Shown: positions 1-8,307, counted from the first letter of the stretch. The stretch: DNA of 37,754 bases from Rectinema subterraneum (GCA_009768935.1 WESA01000030.1:1-37754); one strand, 5' to 3'. A program made the numbers and translations. The notes: a model not told the origin generated them from the letters alone.

Positions 1-658
1 TTCCACAGCGGTGTGACGGTCCATGATGAGTTCTGCTGCACCCTCGACGCCACCGATACCATGACCGGCTGGGTCGAACTGCGGGCATTACCTAATCGTG
101 CCCAGCGATGGGTCAAAGAGGCGCTCGTCGACATCAAGGAAACGCTGCCCTTCCGCCTCATTGCGATCGATTCTGACAATGGTTCGGAATTCCTAAGGCA
201 AGCAGGTCTATGACTGGTGCATATGCGAACAGATCCAGTTTACCCGCTCACGCAGCTACCACAAGAATGACAACCCCTTCGTGGAGCAGAAGAACAGCCA
301 ATATGTCCGGCAATTCGTCGGGTACGCACGCTACGACACCACCGAGGAATTCGAAGCCCTCAGGGAAGTCTATCGCGTCCTCTGTCCCTTACTGAACCTC
401 TTCTATCCCTCGACAAAACTCATCGCAAAGCATCGTGAGAACGCAACCATTCACAAAACCTATGACACACCCCAAACCCCTTTCTCCCGCGTGCTTGCCT
501 CTCCCTTTGTATCGCTTACGGCAAAAGAACAGCTCTCGGCACTCAAAGCGGGCTATGATCCTGTGGTGCTGCGCTATAACCTGGATACTGCACTCGACAA
601 ACTCCATCATGCACATAGCAATAAAACGCTGATAGAGGTACTCTATGAGAAAGAATGA
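1..658 (+). pseudogene. IS transposase (DDE/integrase core), 5' cut by window, frameshifted
   Basis: Reading frame 1 is open from the window edge to the stop at 211-213 and carries an integrase-core (rve) type segment with the motif DSDNGSEF, the second catalytic Asp region. From about 206 the protein continues in frame 2 (VYDWCICEQIQF, then HKNDNPFVEQKN with the expected catalytic Glu) and runs to the stop at 656-658. The two halves join perfectly if a shift of frame occurs between about 194 and 211, so one transposase gene is split by an indel, or less likely by programmed frameshifting. The first catalytic Asp would lie before base 1. The family resembles IS481/integrase-type transposases; the exact IS family cannot be named from this fragment. 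Confidence 0.85.
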
Positions 659-662
659 ATGG

Positions 663-718
663 TTAGAAAATATAATGAGGCATCCATAGCATTTCGCTTA
701 GATTTTATAATGAGGCAT
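663..718. repeat. Pair of 21-bp direct repeats at the IS right end
   Basis: Two 21-bp copies (663-683 and 698-718) match at 18 of 21 positions, differing only at an AAA/TTT triplet. Both end in TATAATGAGGCAT. They lie 35 bp apart, immediately after the transposase stop codon, where transposase binding sites and the IS terminus are expected. The rest of 719-826 holds no gene that I can support. Confidence 0.6.
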
Positions 719-826
719 TACGGCGCAGGAAATGCAGACTGACAACATTCTATATTGTCTTGACAGGCAGAAAGGCAAAGTACAGCGTTCCAAAGATGGC
801 TGGGACAAGAAGCACTGCAGATTGTT

Positions 827-900
<74 letters not shown>

Positions 901-915
901 GCGAAACTGGGTTGA

Positions 916-945
916 ACAATACTTGAAAAGGACGGCCGCTGTCAA
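916..945 (-). promoter_or_regulatory. sigma70 promoter of tRNA-Arg
   Basis: On the minus strand, TTGACA (940-945) is followed after 18 nt by TATTGT (916-921), 15 nt before the first tRNA base. The -35 is perfect consensus and the -10 matches 4 of 6. Confidence 0.75.
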
Positions 946-1003
946 TGCGAGGGAGCGGCTAACCGTCGGCAGCCATCGACTCTCGGCCAGCTGCCGCCAA
1001 TGA

Positions 1004-1032
1004 TTGACCTCATCCTGCCATGGCGCTATGCT
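1004..1032 (+). promoter_or_regulatory. sigma70 promoter of the SDF symporter, leaderless arrangement
   Basis: TTGACC (1004-1009), a 17-nt spacer, then TATGCT (1027-1032). Only 10 nt separate the -10 box from ATG 1043, so the predicted start of transcription is within a few bases of the start codon. No clear Shine-Dalgarno sequence lies in between. Confidence 0.65.
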
Positions 1033-1042
1033 TTTGGGCACA

Positions 1043-2272
1043 ATGAAGCTCTGGCTCAAATATGCATTCGGCATTGCAATGGGAGCGATCCTGTATATCG
1101 CGCTCCCGCCGAGCATGGTGCGCGGAACGGCAGCAATTACGTTCATCTCGGAGATATCGCTGAAAATTGGCGGTTACGCGCTTGTTTTTATGCTTGCTTC
1201 GGGAATTCCGGTTTCGGTATTCAGGCTTTCCGAAGCGCATCGTTTCTGGAAAATATTCAGCCAATCTTTTTTCCTGCTTGTCGGGAGCTTGATTGTCGCT
1301 GCTGGCCTCGGCCTTGCAGTTGCATTGATATTCAAATCTGCGCCTCTTCCTCTTATAACCGACAGCGGGCTCACGCCAACGATTGATCCAGCCGAGATGG
1401 TCCGCTCGACATTCCCCCCGAGCATTTTTTCCACTTTTGCGGGCTCTGGCACCTGGTTGCTGCCCCTCCTAGTCTTCGGTTTCGCTTTCGGACTTGCAGT
1501 CGCCCATGATCCAGTTATGGCGCGGCCATTGATCCCTGTGCTCGATGTGATTTCCCGTACAGCATATCTGATCAATACTTTCATATCGGAGATACTCGGG
1601 ATTCTGCTCATCGCCGTTTCTCTCAATCTCTTTCTGGTTTTGAGAAATACCGGCTTGCCAGTGGAATACAGAGGGATTCTCTTTTCCGCTGGAGTTGCGG
1701 CTGTAGTTGTCCTATTCGGCGTGTTCCCTCTTGCCTACCGGATCCTTGGCGGAAAGGCAAATCCTTATGTGCTCTTGTATGGGATGCTTGGCCCCTTGCT
1801 TGCCGCTGCAGGATCTGGAAGCATTTTTTTCTCTTCAGGGAGCGCAATCCGGCATCTGTCGGAGAGTCTTGGCGTAAAGCGCGATACAAATGCGACTATT
1901 TTCCCTCTTGCGCTCATGACAGGGAGGGCTGGAAGCGCGTTTGTAGTCGCCTCTGCTTTTATTGCAATGTTCCTTTCATATTCAAGAAATGGACCGGGGC
2001 TAGCGCAGCTTTTGTTGCTCCTTGTTCTTGTGCCTTTCTCGGTCTTTGTCGCTTCTGCAGGCATTCGCAGTGACATTTCTGTCATGCTTTCTCTTGTCTG
2101 TATGCTTTTCGGACAGGGCTTCCAGAATGGTGCCTCACTCCTTGTGCCAGTAGCCTTTCCTCTCTCCATCCTGGCTGCCATTCTCGACAGCGCATGGATG
2201 ATGTTCGCGGTTGCGCTGATCGGCGATAGACAAGGCGAAAGAACTACAAAGCGGGCGCGGAATTTTATATAG
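1043..2272 (+). CDS. Dicarboxylate/amino acid:cation symporter (SDF family)
   Basis: A 409-residue, very hydrophobic protein with about eight membrane segments. It resembles the DAACS/SDF family, which includes GltP, DctA and SstT and couples uptake of acidic or small neutral amino acids or C4-dicarboxylates to Na+ or H+. The serine-rich re-entrant loop appears as FFSSGSAIRHLSESLGV. The usual cation-site NMDGT motif is not recognisable; the equivalent stretch reads MTGRAGSAFVVAS, so this is a divergent member and its substrate is open. An ATG at 1004 in the same frame was rejected because it overlaps the -35 box; MKLWLKYAFG at 1043 begins the first membrane segment. The next gene follows after 63 nt on the same strand and may be cotranscribed. 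Confidence 0.85.
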   Translation: MKLWLKYAFGIAMGAILYIALPPSMVRGTAAITFISEISLKIGGYALVFMLASGIPVSVFRLSEAHRFWKIFSQSFFLLVGSLIVAAGLGLAVALIFKSAPLPLITDSGLTPTIDPAEMVRSTFPPSIFSTFAGSGTWLLPLLVFGFAFGLAVAHDPVMARPLIPVLDVISRTAYLINTFISEILGILLIAVSLNLFLVLRNTGLPVEYRGILFSAGVAAVVVLFGVFPLAYRILGGKANPYVLLYGMLGPLLAAAGSGSIFFSSGSAIRHLSESLGVKRDTNATIFPLALMTGRAGSAFVVASAFIAMFLSYSRNGPGLAQLLLLLVLVPFSVFVASAGIRSDISVMLSLVCMLFGQGFQNGASLLVPVAFPLSILAAILDSAWMMFAVALIGDRQGERTTKRARNFI

Positions 2273-2335
2273 TTTTCTTGTGTTTGCAACGATGCCGCAC
2301 TTGACGGCACTATCGGGTATATTTAGGATATGGGT

Positions 2336-2788
2336 ATGGACCTCAAAAACTTGCTGAAACCAGAATTAGTGTCGCTGGATTTGAAAGGCAAAAACAAAGA
2401 AGCGATTATCAGAGAACTTGTAGAGCTTGCATTTCGCAGCGGCAAAGTGCTGGACAAAGAAGAAGCAATCCGCAGTGTCTTCGAACGGGAAGACCGCATG
2501 AGTACCGGCATGAAGCACGGCATTGCCATTCCTCACGGAAAAACAACCGCAGTGCGCGAATTGGTCGCCTGCATTGGCATTTCGCCAGAAGAAATCGATT
2601 TTGATGCGCTCGACCGCAAGGGATGCCGCATTTTCATCATGACCCTCTCCCCTATCGACAAGACTGGTCCGCATCTGCAGTTCCTGGCAGAGGTTGGCAT
2701 GCTGTTCCGCAGCGAAGAAAAACGGCAAGCGCTGCTTGCTGCAAAAACCCCGGAAGAAGTTGTTTCAATTCTTGTTGGCAATTCCTGA
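2336..2788 (+). CDS. PTS EIIA type-2 (PtsN/fructose-type) domain protein
   Basis: A 150-residue single-domain PTS_EIIA_2 protein. The phosphorylatable His is H67 in GIAIPHGK, preceded by the typical REDRMSTGM segment. Such proteins accept phosphate from HPr. Free-standing members either serve a separate EIIBC or act as PtsN-type regulators; no other PTS component is in this window, so a regulatory role is an inference. ATG 2336 is chosen over ATG 2330 because AGGA at 2325-2328 then sits 7 nt upstream, whereas it would be only 1 nt from 2330. A T. pallidum-like spirochaete would often have an incomplete PTS, which fits a regulatory role. Confidence 0.88.
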   Translation: MDLKNLLKPELVSLDLKGKNKEAIIRELVELAFRSGKVLDKEEAIRSVFEREDRMSTGMKHGIAIPHGKTTAVRELVACIGISPEEIDFDALDRKGCRIFIMTLSPIDKTGPHLQFLAEVGMLFRSEEKRQALLAAKTPEEVVSILVGNS

Positions 2789-2802
2789 TTTTCGGCAATC
2801 CC

Positions 2803-2837
2803 AAATAAAAGAGGCTGCGGCTTATCCGCAGCCTCTT
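2803..2837 (-). terminator. Rho-independent terminator of groES
   Basis: A perfect 12-bp stem (2809-2820 with 2826-2837) around a 5-nt loop. On the minus strand the stem is followed by TTTTATTT. On the plus strand the 3' flank is poor in T, so it serves groES best; it may also halt the convergent PTS gene. Confidence 0.9.
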
Positions 2838-2857
2838 CATGACAGCCAGCGATTCTC

Positions 2858-3124
2858 TTATTCGAGAATTGCGAGGATATCCGACATCTTCACGATGAGA
2901 TGCTCCGCACCGTCGATTTTGATCTGGGTGCCTGCATACTTGTCGTACATCACTTCGTCGCCGACTTTGACCTTGATGACATCGCTATCGGTTCCGACAG
3001 CAACAACTACGCCAGTCTGGGTCTTCTCCTGGGCAGTCTGGGGAATGATAATACCCCCAGCAGTCTTCGTTTCGCTTTCCTTGATCTTGACAAGAACTCT
3101 GTCCCCTAAGGGCTTCACCGTCAT
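2858..3124 (-). CDS. groES: Co-chaperonin GroES (Cpn10)
   Basis: An 88-residue protein with the complete Cpn10 fold pattern: MTVKPLGDRVLVK at the N-terminus, the mobile loop TKTAGGIIIPQTAQEK that binds GroEL, and VGDEVMYDKYAGTQIK near the C-terminus. It forms the heptameric lid of the GroEL folding chamber in the cytosol. The start at 3124 has an excellent GGAGGAG 7 nt upstream; an in-frame ATG at 3151 lies before this site and is rejected. groEL is not adjacent, as is also the case in Treponema pallidum (established knowledge). It has its own promoter and terminator and is therefore monocistronic. Confidence 0.97.
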   Translation of the reverse strand: MTVKPLGDRVLVKIKESETKTAGGIIIPQTAQEKTQTGVVVAVGTDSDVIKVKVGDEVMYDKYAGTQIKIDGAEHLIVKMSDILAILE

Positions 3125-3180
3125 AGGTATCTCCTCCTGAAAAATGCTCAAAGATGATTTGTGGTAGAGAACCGATTAAA

Positions 3181-3209
3181 AATATAAAAAAACTGGGCCA
3201 AAGGGTCAA
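3181..3209 (-). promoter_or_regulatory. sigma70 promoter of groES
   Basis: On the minus strand, TTGACC (3204-3209), a 17-nt spacer, then TATATT (3181-3186), leaving an untranslated leader of about 50 nt. No CIRCE (TTAGCACTC-N9-GAGTGCTAA) element is visible, so HrcA control is not indicated here. Confidence 0.75.
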
Positions 3210-3278
3210 GCGCGATAGTGTGCCTTCCGCTGGAAACATGCTATTCGCCGCATTTCAGCAAAATCATTATATTTATAT

Positions 3279-3306
3279 TTGAACAAAAGCAGGAATATGC
3301 GATACT
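3279..3306 (+). promoter_or_regulatory. Putative promoter of ftsH
   Basis: TTGAAC (3279-3284), a 16-nt spacer, then GATACT (3301-3306), about 48 nt before ATG 3355. It lies back to back with the groES promoter in the same intergenic region. Confidence 0.5.
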
Positions 3307-3354
3307 GTGCGTGCAGACACACCCATGCATGAATCGGACCATTAGGAGACCATA

Positions 3355-5325
3355 ATGCCATCGAAAGGCAAAAACAGCTGGAGCCCAAATCAACAGAACA
3401 AACCGGACAAGAATCAAGGCGATCCAAACAAGAAGCCAGGCATGCCCGAGGGATTCAAATTCAGATTTTCCCTCGGTTATGTCCTTATAGCGCTCATTGC
3501 AGTGTCATTTTTCAATTATTTCCTTTTCAGAAGCGATAATACTGTTGTTCCTTATTCAACATTCAAAGACAAGATACGAACCGGCGAAATCAAGCGCGTT
3601 GAAATCGATATCAATTACTATACCGGGTATACAGATGCCCGCTCTTCAGAGCCTGCATCGCCGCTGCCCGCGACGGCAAAACCTGGCGTCGTTTACAAAA
3701 CAGTGCCAGTTACAGATCCTGAGTTCACCGCGCTGATGGACCAGAAAGGCGTTGTGTATTCCGCATCCCCACGGGAAGGAAGTGCGATCCTTTCGCTGCT
3801 CCTTAACTGGGTGCTTCCCTTTGCGATCATGTTCTTCCTGTGGCGAACAGTCATGAGCCGTTTCATGGGTTCGAATTCGAATGTCCTCGCTTTCGGCCAA
3901 AACAGGGCAACTGTTGTGGCAGAAGGCGATATAAAAACCCGATTTACAGATGTCGCCGGAGTCGATGAAGCCAAAGCAGAACTCGTCGAAGTAGTCGATT
4001 TTCTTAAAAATCCCCAGAAATATACGGAAATCGGCGGCAAAATCCCCAAGGGAGTGCTGCTTGTCGGCCCTCCGGGAACAGGGAAAACGCTTCTTGCCAG
4101 AGCTGTTGCCGGCGAGGCGAATGTTCCTTTCTTCAAGATGAGCGGTGCTGAATTTGTCGAAATGTTCGTCGGCGTCGGCGCGGCGCGGGTGCGCGATCTG
4201 TTCAAGCAAGCGAGAGAAAAAGCTCCCTGCATCATTTTCATCGATGAAATCGATGCGCTCGGCAAGTCACGCATGAGCGGTATGATAGGCGGAAATGACG
4301 AACGCGAGCAGACGCTCAATCAGCTGCTTGTCGAAATGGATGGATTCGATTCGACGAGCGGCCTTATCCTCGTCGCTGCAACAAACAGGCCAGATGTCCT
4401 CGATCCTGCACTTCTTCGCCCGGGACGTTTTGATCGCCAGGTGCTCGTCGACCGCCCTGACATGATTGGCCGTGAAGAAATTCTCAAGATTCATACCAAA
4501 ACGATCAAAATGGATCCTTCGGTCGATCTTTCCAAAATCGCGAGGAGTACTCCCGGTTTTGTCGGCGCCGACCTTGCAAATGTAGTCAATGAAGCCGCGC
4601 TGCTCGCTGTGCGCGCTGGCCGGAAAAAAGTCAAAGAAGAAGATTTCCAGAATGCCATTGAAAAAGTGGTCGCTGGCCTGGAAAAGAAAAACCGCATGAT
4701 AAATCCCAAAGAGAAGCAGATTGTCGCTGTGCACGAGACCGGGCATGCGATTACCGCCGCCTTCACGCCTGGTGCGGATCCTGTCCGCAAAATATCGATT
4801 GTCCCGCGCGGGTTCGGGGCGCTGGGTTATACGCTTCAGATGCCGCTGGAGGATCGCTATCTTGTTACAAAAGAAGAATTGCTTGGCCAGATCGACGTGC
4901 TTCTGGGCGGGCGCGCTGCAGAAGAACTTGTGTTCCATTCCATTTCTACAGGGGCGGCCAATGATATTGCGCGGTCGACCGATATTGCCCGCCGCATGAT
5001 CACCGATTACGGGATGTCCGAAAAGTTCCGGAACGTTGCGCTTACCAAGAGAGGCGGCAGCATCCCGGGAATGCCGCAAATTGCCGATCCCTATGCAACG
5101 AAAGAATACAGCGAAGATACGCAGCGGTACATCGACGAAGAGATAGCTTCCATCGTGGACGAGCGCTACAAGCATGTACAAAATTTGCTTATACAGAAAA
5201 AAGATATGCTCGATCGCATTTCCGCTCTTCTTCTCGAGAAAGAGGTGATCGAAGAAACTGAATTCGCCGCGCTTACCGCTGAGCTTACCTCACCCAGCGC
5301 CGCAGCCGCTTCATCCAAAGCATAA
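3355..5325 (+). CDS. ftsH: ATP-dependent zinc metalloprotease FtsH
   Basis: A 656-residue membrane-anchored AAA+ protease that degrades misfolded membrane proteins and short-lived regulators. Two membrane segments (about 39-58 and 144-166) flank a periplasmic domain. Then come the AAA module with Walker A GPPGTGKT (238-245), Walker B IIFIDEID (293-300) and the second region of homology ending in LRPGRFDRQ, and the M41 peptidase with zinc motif HETGH (460-464) and the downstream Asp in GAANDI. The N-terminal 35 residues form a basic, Asn/Gln/Lys/Pro-rich cytosolic tail, slightly longer than in E. coli FtsH. AGGAG lies 7 nt before the ATG. Length and motifs are normal for the family. Confidence 0.97.
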   Translation: MPSKGKNSWSPNQQNKPDKNQGDPNKKPGMPEGFKFRFSLGYVLIALIAVSFFNYFLFRSDNTVVPYSTFKDKIRTGEIKRVEIDINYYTGYTDARSSEPASPLPATAKPGVVYKTVPVTDPEFTALMDQKGVVYSASPREGSAILSLLLNWVLPFAIMFFLWRTVMSRFMGSNSNVLAFGQNRATVVAEGDIKTRFTDVAGVDEAKAELVEVVDFLKNPQKYTEIGGKIPKGVLLVGPPGTGKTLLARAVAGEANVPFFKMSGAEFVEMFVGVGAARVRDLFKQAREKAPCIIFIDEIDALGKSRMSGMIGGNDEREQTLNQLLVEMDGFDSTSGLILVAATNRPDVLDPALLRPGRFDRQVLVDRPDMIGREEILKIHTKTIKMDPSVDLSKIARSTPGFVGADLANVVNEAALLAVRAGRKKVKEEDFQNAIEKVVAGLEKKNRMINPKEKQIVAVHETGHAITAAFTPGADPVRKISIVPRGFGALGYTLQMPLEDRYLVTKEELLGQIDVLLGGRAAEELVFHSISTGAANDIARSTDIARRMITDYGMSEKFRNVALTKRGGSIPGMPQIADPYATKEYSEDTQRYIDEEIASIVDERYKHVQNLLIQKKDMLDRISALLLEKEVIEETEFAALTAELTSPSAAAASSKA

Positions 5326-5327
5326 TT

Positions 5328-5352
5328 ATGACACTTTTACCAACTTTGTCAT
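5328..5352. promoter_or_regulatory. Inverted repeat upstream of fabH, possible operator
   Basis: ATGACA (5328-5333) and TGTCAT (5347-5352) form perfect half-sites separated by 13 bp. The right half ends 1 bp before the fabH -35 box. A regulator binding here could control the fab operon. The sequence does not match FapR or FadR consensus sites known to me. The spacer is AT-rich with no T-tract, so a terminator for ftsH is unlikely. Confidence 0.4.
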
Positions 5353-5353
5353 A

Positions 5354-5382
5354 TTGACAACAGCAGCAACATATGGTGTACT
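5354..5382 (+). promoter_or_regulatory. sigma70 promoter of fabH
   Basis: TTGACA (5354-5359, perfect consensus), a 17-nt spacer, then TGTACT (5377-5382, 4 of 6). It lies 32 nt upstream of the fabH start codon. Confidence 0.65.
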
Positions 5383-5414
5383 TCTCTCATCTCTGACTGA
5401 AAGGAGAGAAGTAT

Positions 5415-6392
5415 ATGTCTGTATTGATCAGAGCAATTTCTGCCTATGTGCCGCCCATCAGGATAAGCAATGAAGAGCTGGCCTCGCGCATAGACACTAC
5501 CGACGAATGGATACGATCCCATACTGGCATCGGGGCGCGCCACATTGCTCCGGATGGCGTCCAAACGAGCGACATGGCAGTAAGCGCGGCAAAAAGCGCC
5601 CTCGAAAAAGCAAAAATAAGCATTCACGAGATCGATTATATTATTGTCGCTACTGCGACTCCTGATTATTTCGGGTTCCCCGCGACTGCATGCATTGTGC
5701 AGGACAAGCTCGGCGCCTACGGGGCTTCTGCATTTGATGTCACTGCAGGATGTACCGGGTTTATTTATGCGCTCAATATCGCTTCCAGCATGCTGGAAAC
5801 GTCGCATGGACGAAATGCGCTTGTTATCGGCGCAGAGGGACTGAGCAGAATAACTGATTGGAATGACAGATCCACGGCCGTGCTTTTCGGCGATGGCGCG
5901 GGGGCGGCTGTCCTGTCTCGCATCGATGAAACAGGGCGAGGCTGTCTTTCATTTATTCTTGGCGCGGATGGCAGCGGCGCGAAAGATCTTTATCTCGTGC
6001 AGCCGGAAAGAGCAAAGGCTTTTGAACGGCAGCCGCCGCTGGTACCGGTCATTTCCATGAATGGGAAAAAGGTTTACGATTTTGCAGTGAAATCGATTAC
6101 GGTAGTTATTGAGCGCCTTCTGCACAAGACTGCCTATCGGCTCGAAGATTTTGCATGGATTATACCGCACCAAGCAAATGCGCGCATTGTACAAGCCGCT
6201 GCAAAGCGTTTTTCCATTCCTATGGACAAGATATTTCTCAATATTGAAGAATATGCCAATACATCTGCCGCAAGCATTCCGCTTGCACTCAGTGAGATGG
6301 ATGAGAAAGGCCTTTTGAAACCGAATGATCTTATTATGCTGGTCGGTTTTGGCGCTGGCCTGACCTATGGCGCGGCAGTGATCCGGTGGTGA
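5415..6392 (+). CDS. fabH: 3-oxoacyl-ACP synthase III (KAS III)
   Basis: A 325-residue thiolase-fold condensing enzyme that starts type II fatty acid synthesis by joining acetyl-CoA (or another short acyl-CoA) to malonyl-ACP. The catalytic triad is visible as C113 (VTAGCTGF), H252 (WIIPHQANARI) and N282 (EYANTSAASIP). GFGAGLTYGAAVIRW at the C-terminus is typical. AAAGGAG lies 7-8 nt before the ATG. First gene of the fabH-fabF-fabZ-fabV-rsmE cluster; fabF follows after 104 nt. The size matches E. coli FabH (317). Primer preference (straight versus branched) cannot be read from sequence alone. Confidence 0.96.
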   Translation: MSVLIRAISAYVPPIRISNEELASRIDTTDEWIRSHTGIGARHIAPDGVQTSDMAVSAAKSALEKAKISIHEIDYIIVATATPDYFGFPATACIVQDKLGAYGASAFDVTAGCTGFIYALNIASSMLETSHGRNALVIGAEGLSRITDWNDRSTAVLFGDGAGAAVLSRIDETGRGCLSFILGADGSGAKDLYLVQPERAKAFERQPPLVPVISMNGKKVYDFAVKSITVVIERLLHKTAYRLEDFAWIIPHQANARIVQAAAKRFSIPMDKIFLNIEEYANTSAASIPLALSEMDEKGLLKPNDLIMLVGFGAGLTYGAAVIRW

Positions 6393-6449
6393 GCCGATGG
6401 CGGGCTGGTGGCGATTAGGGGCAAACCGATGGTGATCCAGTGGCGAGCC
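6378..6449. repeat. 18-bp direct repeat spanning the fabH stop codon
   Basis: An 18-bp segment at 6378-6395, covering the last fabH codons and its TGA, recurs at 6432-6449 with 16 of 18 bases identical. The block between is rich in GGTGG/CGATGG motifs. This looks like a local duplication of the 3' end of fabH. No gene lies in 6393-6496. Confidence 0.6.
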
Positions 6450-6496
6450 TTGAATTTGCAGCATATTCAGAAAAATCCTGAACGGAGTGACAGACC

Positions 6497-7771
6497 ATGA
6501 AAGAAGAAGTAGCGGTGACGGGGCTTGGCATTATAAGCCCAATCGGGAATTCCATCGAGGAATTCTGGAAGAATTGTGTAAATGGCGTGAGCGGCATTGG
6601 CCCTATCACTCATTTTGATGCGTCGAATGTCGAAAGCAAAATTGCTGCCGAAGTAAAAAACTTCGACGCCTCGCTCTGGATAGATCGAAAAGAAGCAAGA
6701 AAGATGGCGCTTTTTTCGCAATATGCTGTTGCTGCTGCGGTACAGGCTTGGAACGATGCAGGCCTGCCAGCAACGATGGATTCGCAGTCTGCGGAAAAGA
6801 GTGCTTCTATTGACCCGTATCGTATCGCGATTGTTATAGGGAATGGCATAGGCGGGCTCGAAGTATTCACTGAGTCACATGCAAAAATGCTGCAGGATGG
6901 GCCAGACCGGATTCCACCCATGACGATTCCCCTGATGATCGCAAACGAAGCCGCTGCCAATATTGCCATGCGCTTTGGCATTCACGGGCCGGCACTTACG
7001 CAGGTTACCGCCTGCGCCTCGGGCACCGACGCACTTGGGCAGGCGCTCGACCTCATTCGATCAGGAAGAGCGGATATCGTAATTGCAGGCGGAACCGAAG
7101 CAGCTATCACGGAATTCGCAATCGGTGCCTTCTGCCGGCTCAAAGCACTCTCCACTTCTTACAATGACCGGCCGGAATTAGCCTCAAGGCCATTCGACCG
7201 CGACAGAGACGGATTTGTCATGGGAGAGGGAGCAGGCATTCTTGTTCTCGAGCGAATGGAAAGCGCGAAAGCCCGCCAGGCTCCGATCCACGCAGTTTTT
7301 GCCGGCTATGGTGCTACCTGTGACGCATATCACCTCACGGCGCCTCAGCCAGAAGGCCTTTTTGGTGCAAAGGCAATCGAAATCGCGCTCAAGGATGCCG
7401 CTCTCGCCCCCGAAGATATCGGCTATTACAACGCCCACGGAACAGGAACAGAGCTCAACGACCAAATGGAAACACGAATGCTGAAAACCGCATTCGGCCC
7501 GCTCGCTCAATCACTTCAAATCAGCTCAACCAAAAGCATGACGGGCCATTGCGTTGCGGCCGCCGGCGCTATCGAAGCCATTGTGTGCATACAAGCGCTT
7601 AAAACAGGCATCCTGCCTCCAACAATCCATCTCGATAATCCCGATCTTGAAAATGGATGCGACCTTGACTACATCCCAAACAGCGCAAGAACACACAAGA
7701 TCAATGCGGCTATGTCTGCAAGCCTCGGATTTGGCGGACATAATGGCGTCGTCATTTTCGCACAACCATAA
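6497..7771 (+). CDS. fabF: 3-oxoacyl-ACP synthase II (KAS II)
   Basis: A 424-residue elongating condensing enzyme that extends acyl-ACP with malonyl-ACP. The C-H-H triad is C173 (VTACASGTDA), H314 (NAHGTGTELND) and H351 (MTGHCVAAAGA). The N-terminus MKEEVAVTGLGIISPIGN and the C-terminal SLGFGGHNGVVIF are family hallmarks. GGAG lies 8 nt before the ATG. It follows fabH in the same orientation; no clear separate promoter was found in the gap, so cotranscription is likely. Length is near the usual 410-415. Confidence 0.96.
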   Translation: MKEEVAVTGLGIISPIGNSIEEFWKNCVNGVSGIGPITHFDASNVESKIAAEVKNFDASLWIDRKEARKMALFSQYAVAAAVQAWNDAGLPATMDSQSAEKSASIDPYRIAIVIGNGIGGLEVFTESHAKMLQDGPDRIPPMTIPLMIANEAAANIAMRFGIHGPALTQVTACASGTDALGQALDLIRSGRADIVIAGGTEAAITEFAIGAFCRLKALSTSYNDRPELASRPFDRDRDGFVMGEGAGILVLERMESAKARQAPIHAVFAGYGATCDAYHLTAPQPEGLFGAKAIEIALKDAALAPEDIGYYNAHGTGTELNDQMETRMLKTAFGPLAQSLQISSTKSMTGHCVAAAGAIEAIVCIQALKTGILPPTIHLDNPDLENGCDLDYIPNSARTHKINAAMSASLGFGGHNGVVIFAQP

Positions 7772-7797
7772 AGGGGCCCTCTGCCAACAGTAACCAG

Positions 7798-7826
7798 TTG
7801 CAAAGCGTGCGGCATGATACTAAAAT
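7798..7826 (+). promoter_or_regulatory. sigma70 promoter of fabZ-fabV-rsmE
   Basis: TTGCAA (7798-7803), a 17-nt spacer, then TAAAAT (7821-7826, 5 of 6). It gives a leader of about 55 nt before the fabZ GTG and splits the fab cluster into two transcription units, or adds to read-through from fabH. Confidence 0.65.
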
Positions 7827-7850
7827 TGCAACCATATTGCATCCATTGCG
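7825..7850. repeat. Three ATTGC(A/G) iterons just after the fabZ promoter
   Basis: ATTGCA at 7825, ATTGCA at 7836 and ATTGCG at 7845, the first two followed by (A/T)CCAT. They repeat about once per helical turn and overlap the -10 box and start site. A fourth TTGCA is in the -35 itself. Possible regulator binding array; the regulator is unknown. Confidence 0.35.
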
Positions 7851-7887
7851 CTATCAAATATCATATCCATATGAAAGGCGGCATCCA

Positions 7888-8307
7888 GTGAATCACATCG
7901 AAACATATCTGCCTCATAGGCCACCATTTCTTTTTGTCGATGATGCGCATATCGAGGGAGAAACGATTATCGCGACACATACCTTCCATGACGATGACTG
8001 GTTCTTCAAGGGCCACTTTCCATCGTTTCCTATTGTGCCGGGGGTGCTTCTTGTCGAGAGCATGGCGCAGGCTGGCGGAGTAGGAGCAAAGCTGATGGGC
8101 ATATACCCCAAAAGCCTCTTCATGTTCGCGAAGATCAAGGAAGCGCGATTCAAGCGACCGGTCCGGCCAGGCGACACGCTCAAAATGGAAATATTGAATG
8201 TCCGCGCTTCTTCTGTTTTTCTGCATCAGAAAGGGGTCGGCAAGGTTGGTGATGAAATAGCAGTCGAAGCAGAATGGATAAGCATCTCTTCAGGAGTTCC
8301 AGAATGA
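7888..8307 (+). CDS. fabZ: 3-hydroxyacyl-ACP dehydratase FabZ
   Basis: A 139-residue hot-dog fold dehydratase that converts 3-hydroxyacyl-ACP to trans-2-enoyl-ACP. HRPPFLFVD opens the fold and GHFPSFPIVPGVLLVESMAQ carries the catalytic H43 and E57, 14 residues apart as usual. The start is the GTG at 7888: the frame is open further upstream from an ATG at 7798, but that codon overlaps the promoter, and GTG is preceded by AAAGGCGG and gives the family's normal length. The gene ends in ATGA, overlapping fabV by 4 bp, so the two are translationally coupled. Confidence 0.93.
   Translation: MNHIETYLPHRPPFLFVDDAHIEGETIIATHTFHDDDWFFKGHFPSFPIVPGVLLVESMAQAGGVGAKLMGIYPKSLFMFAKIKEARFKRPVRPGDTLKMEILNVRASSVFLHQKGVGKVGDEIAVEAEWISISSGVPE

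Noticed and set aside
2301..2323. TTGACG and TATATT before the PTS IIA gene as a promoter
   Set aside because: Spacing is only 11 nt, far from 16-18; the TGCCG/CGGCA pair there is also too short to call a terminator.
3125..3210. CIRCE operator before groES
   Set aside because: No TTAGCACTC/GAGTGCTAA inverted repeat could be found.
4267..5181. 304-codon open frame antisense to ftsH
   Set aside because: Shadow of a highly conserved gene; the predicted protein has no domain pattern and no ribosome site.
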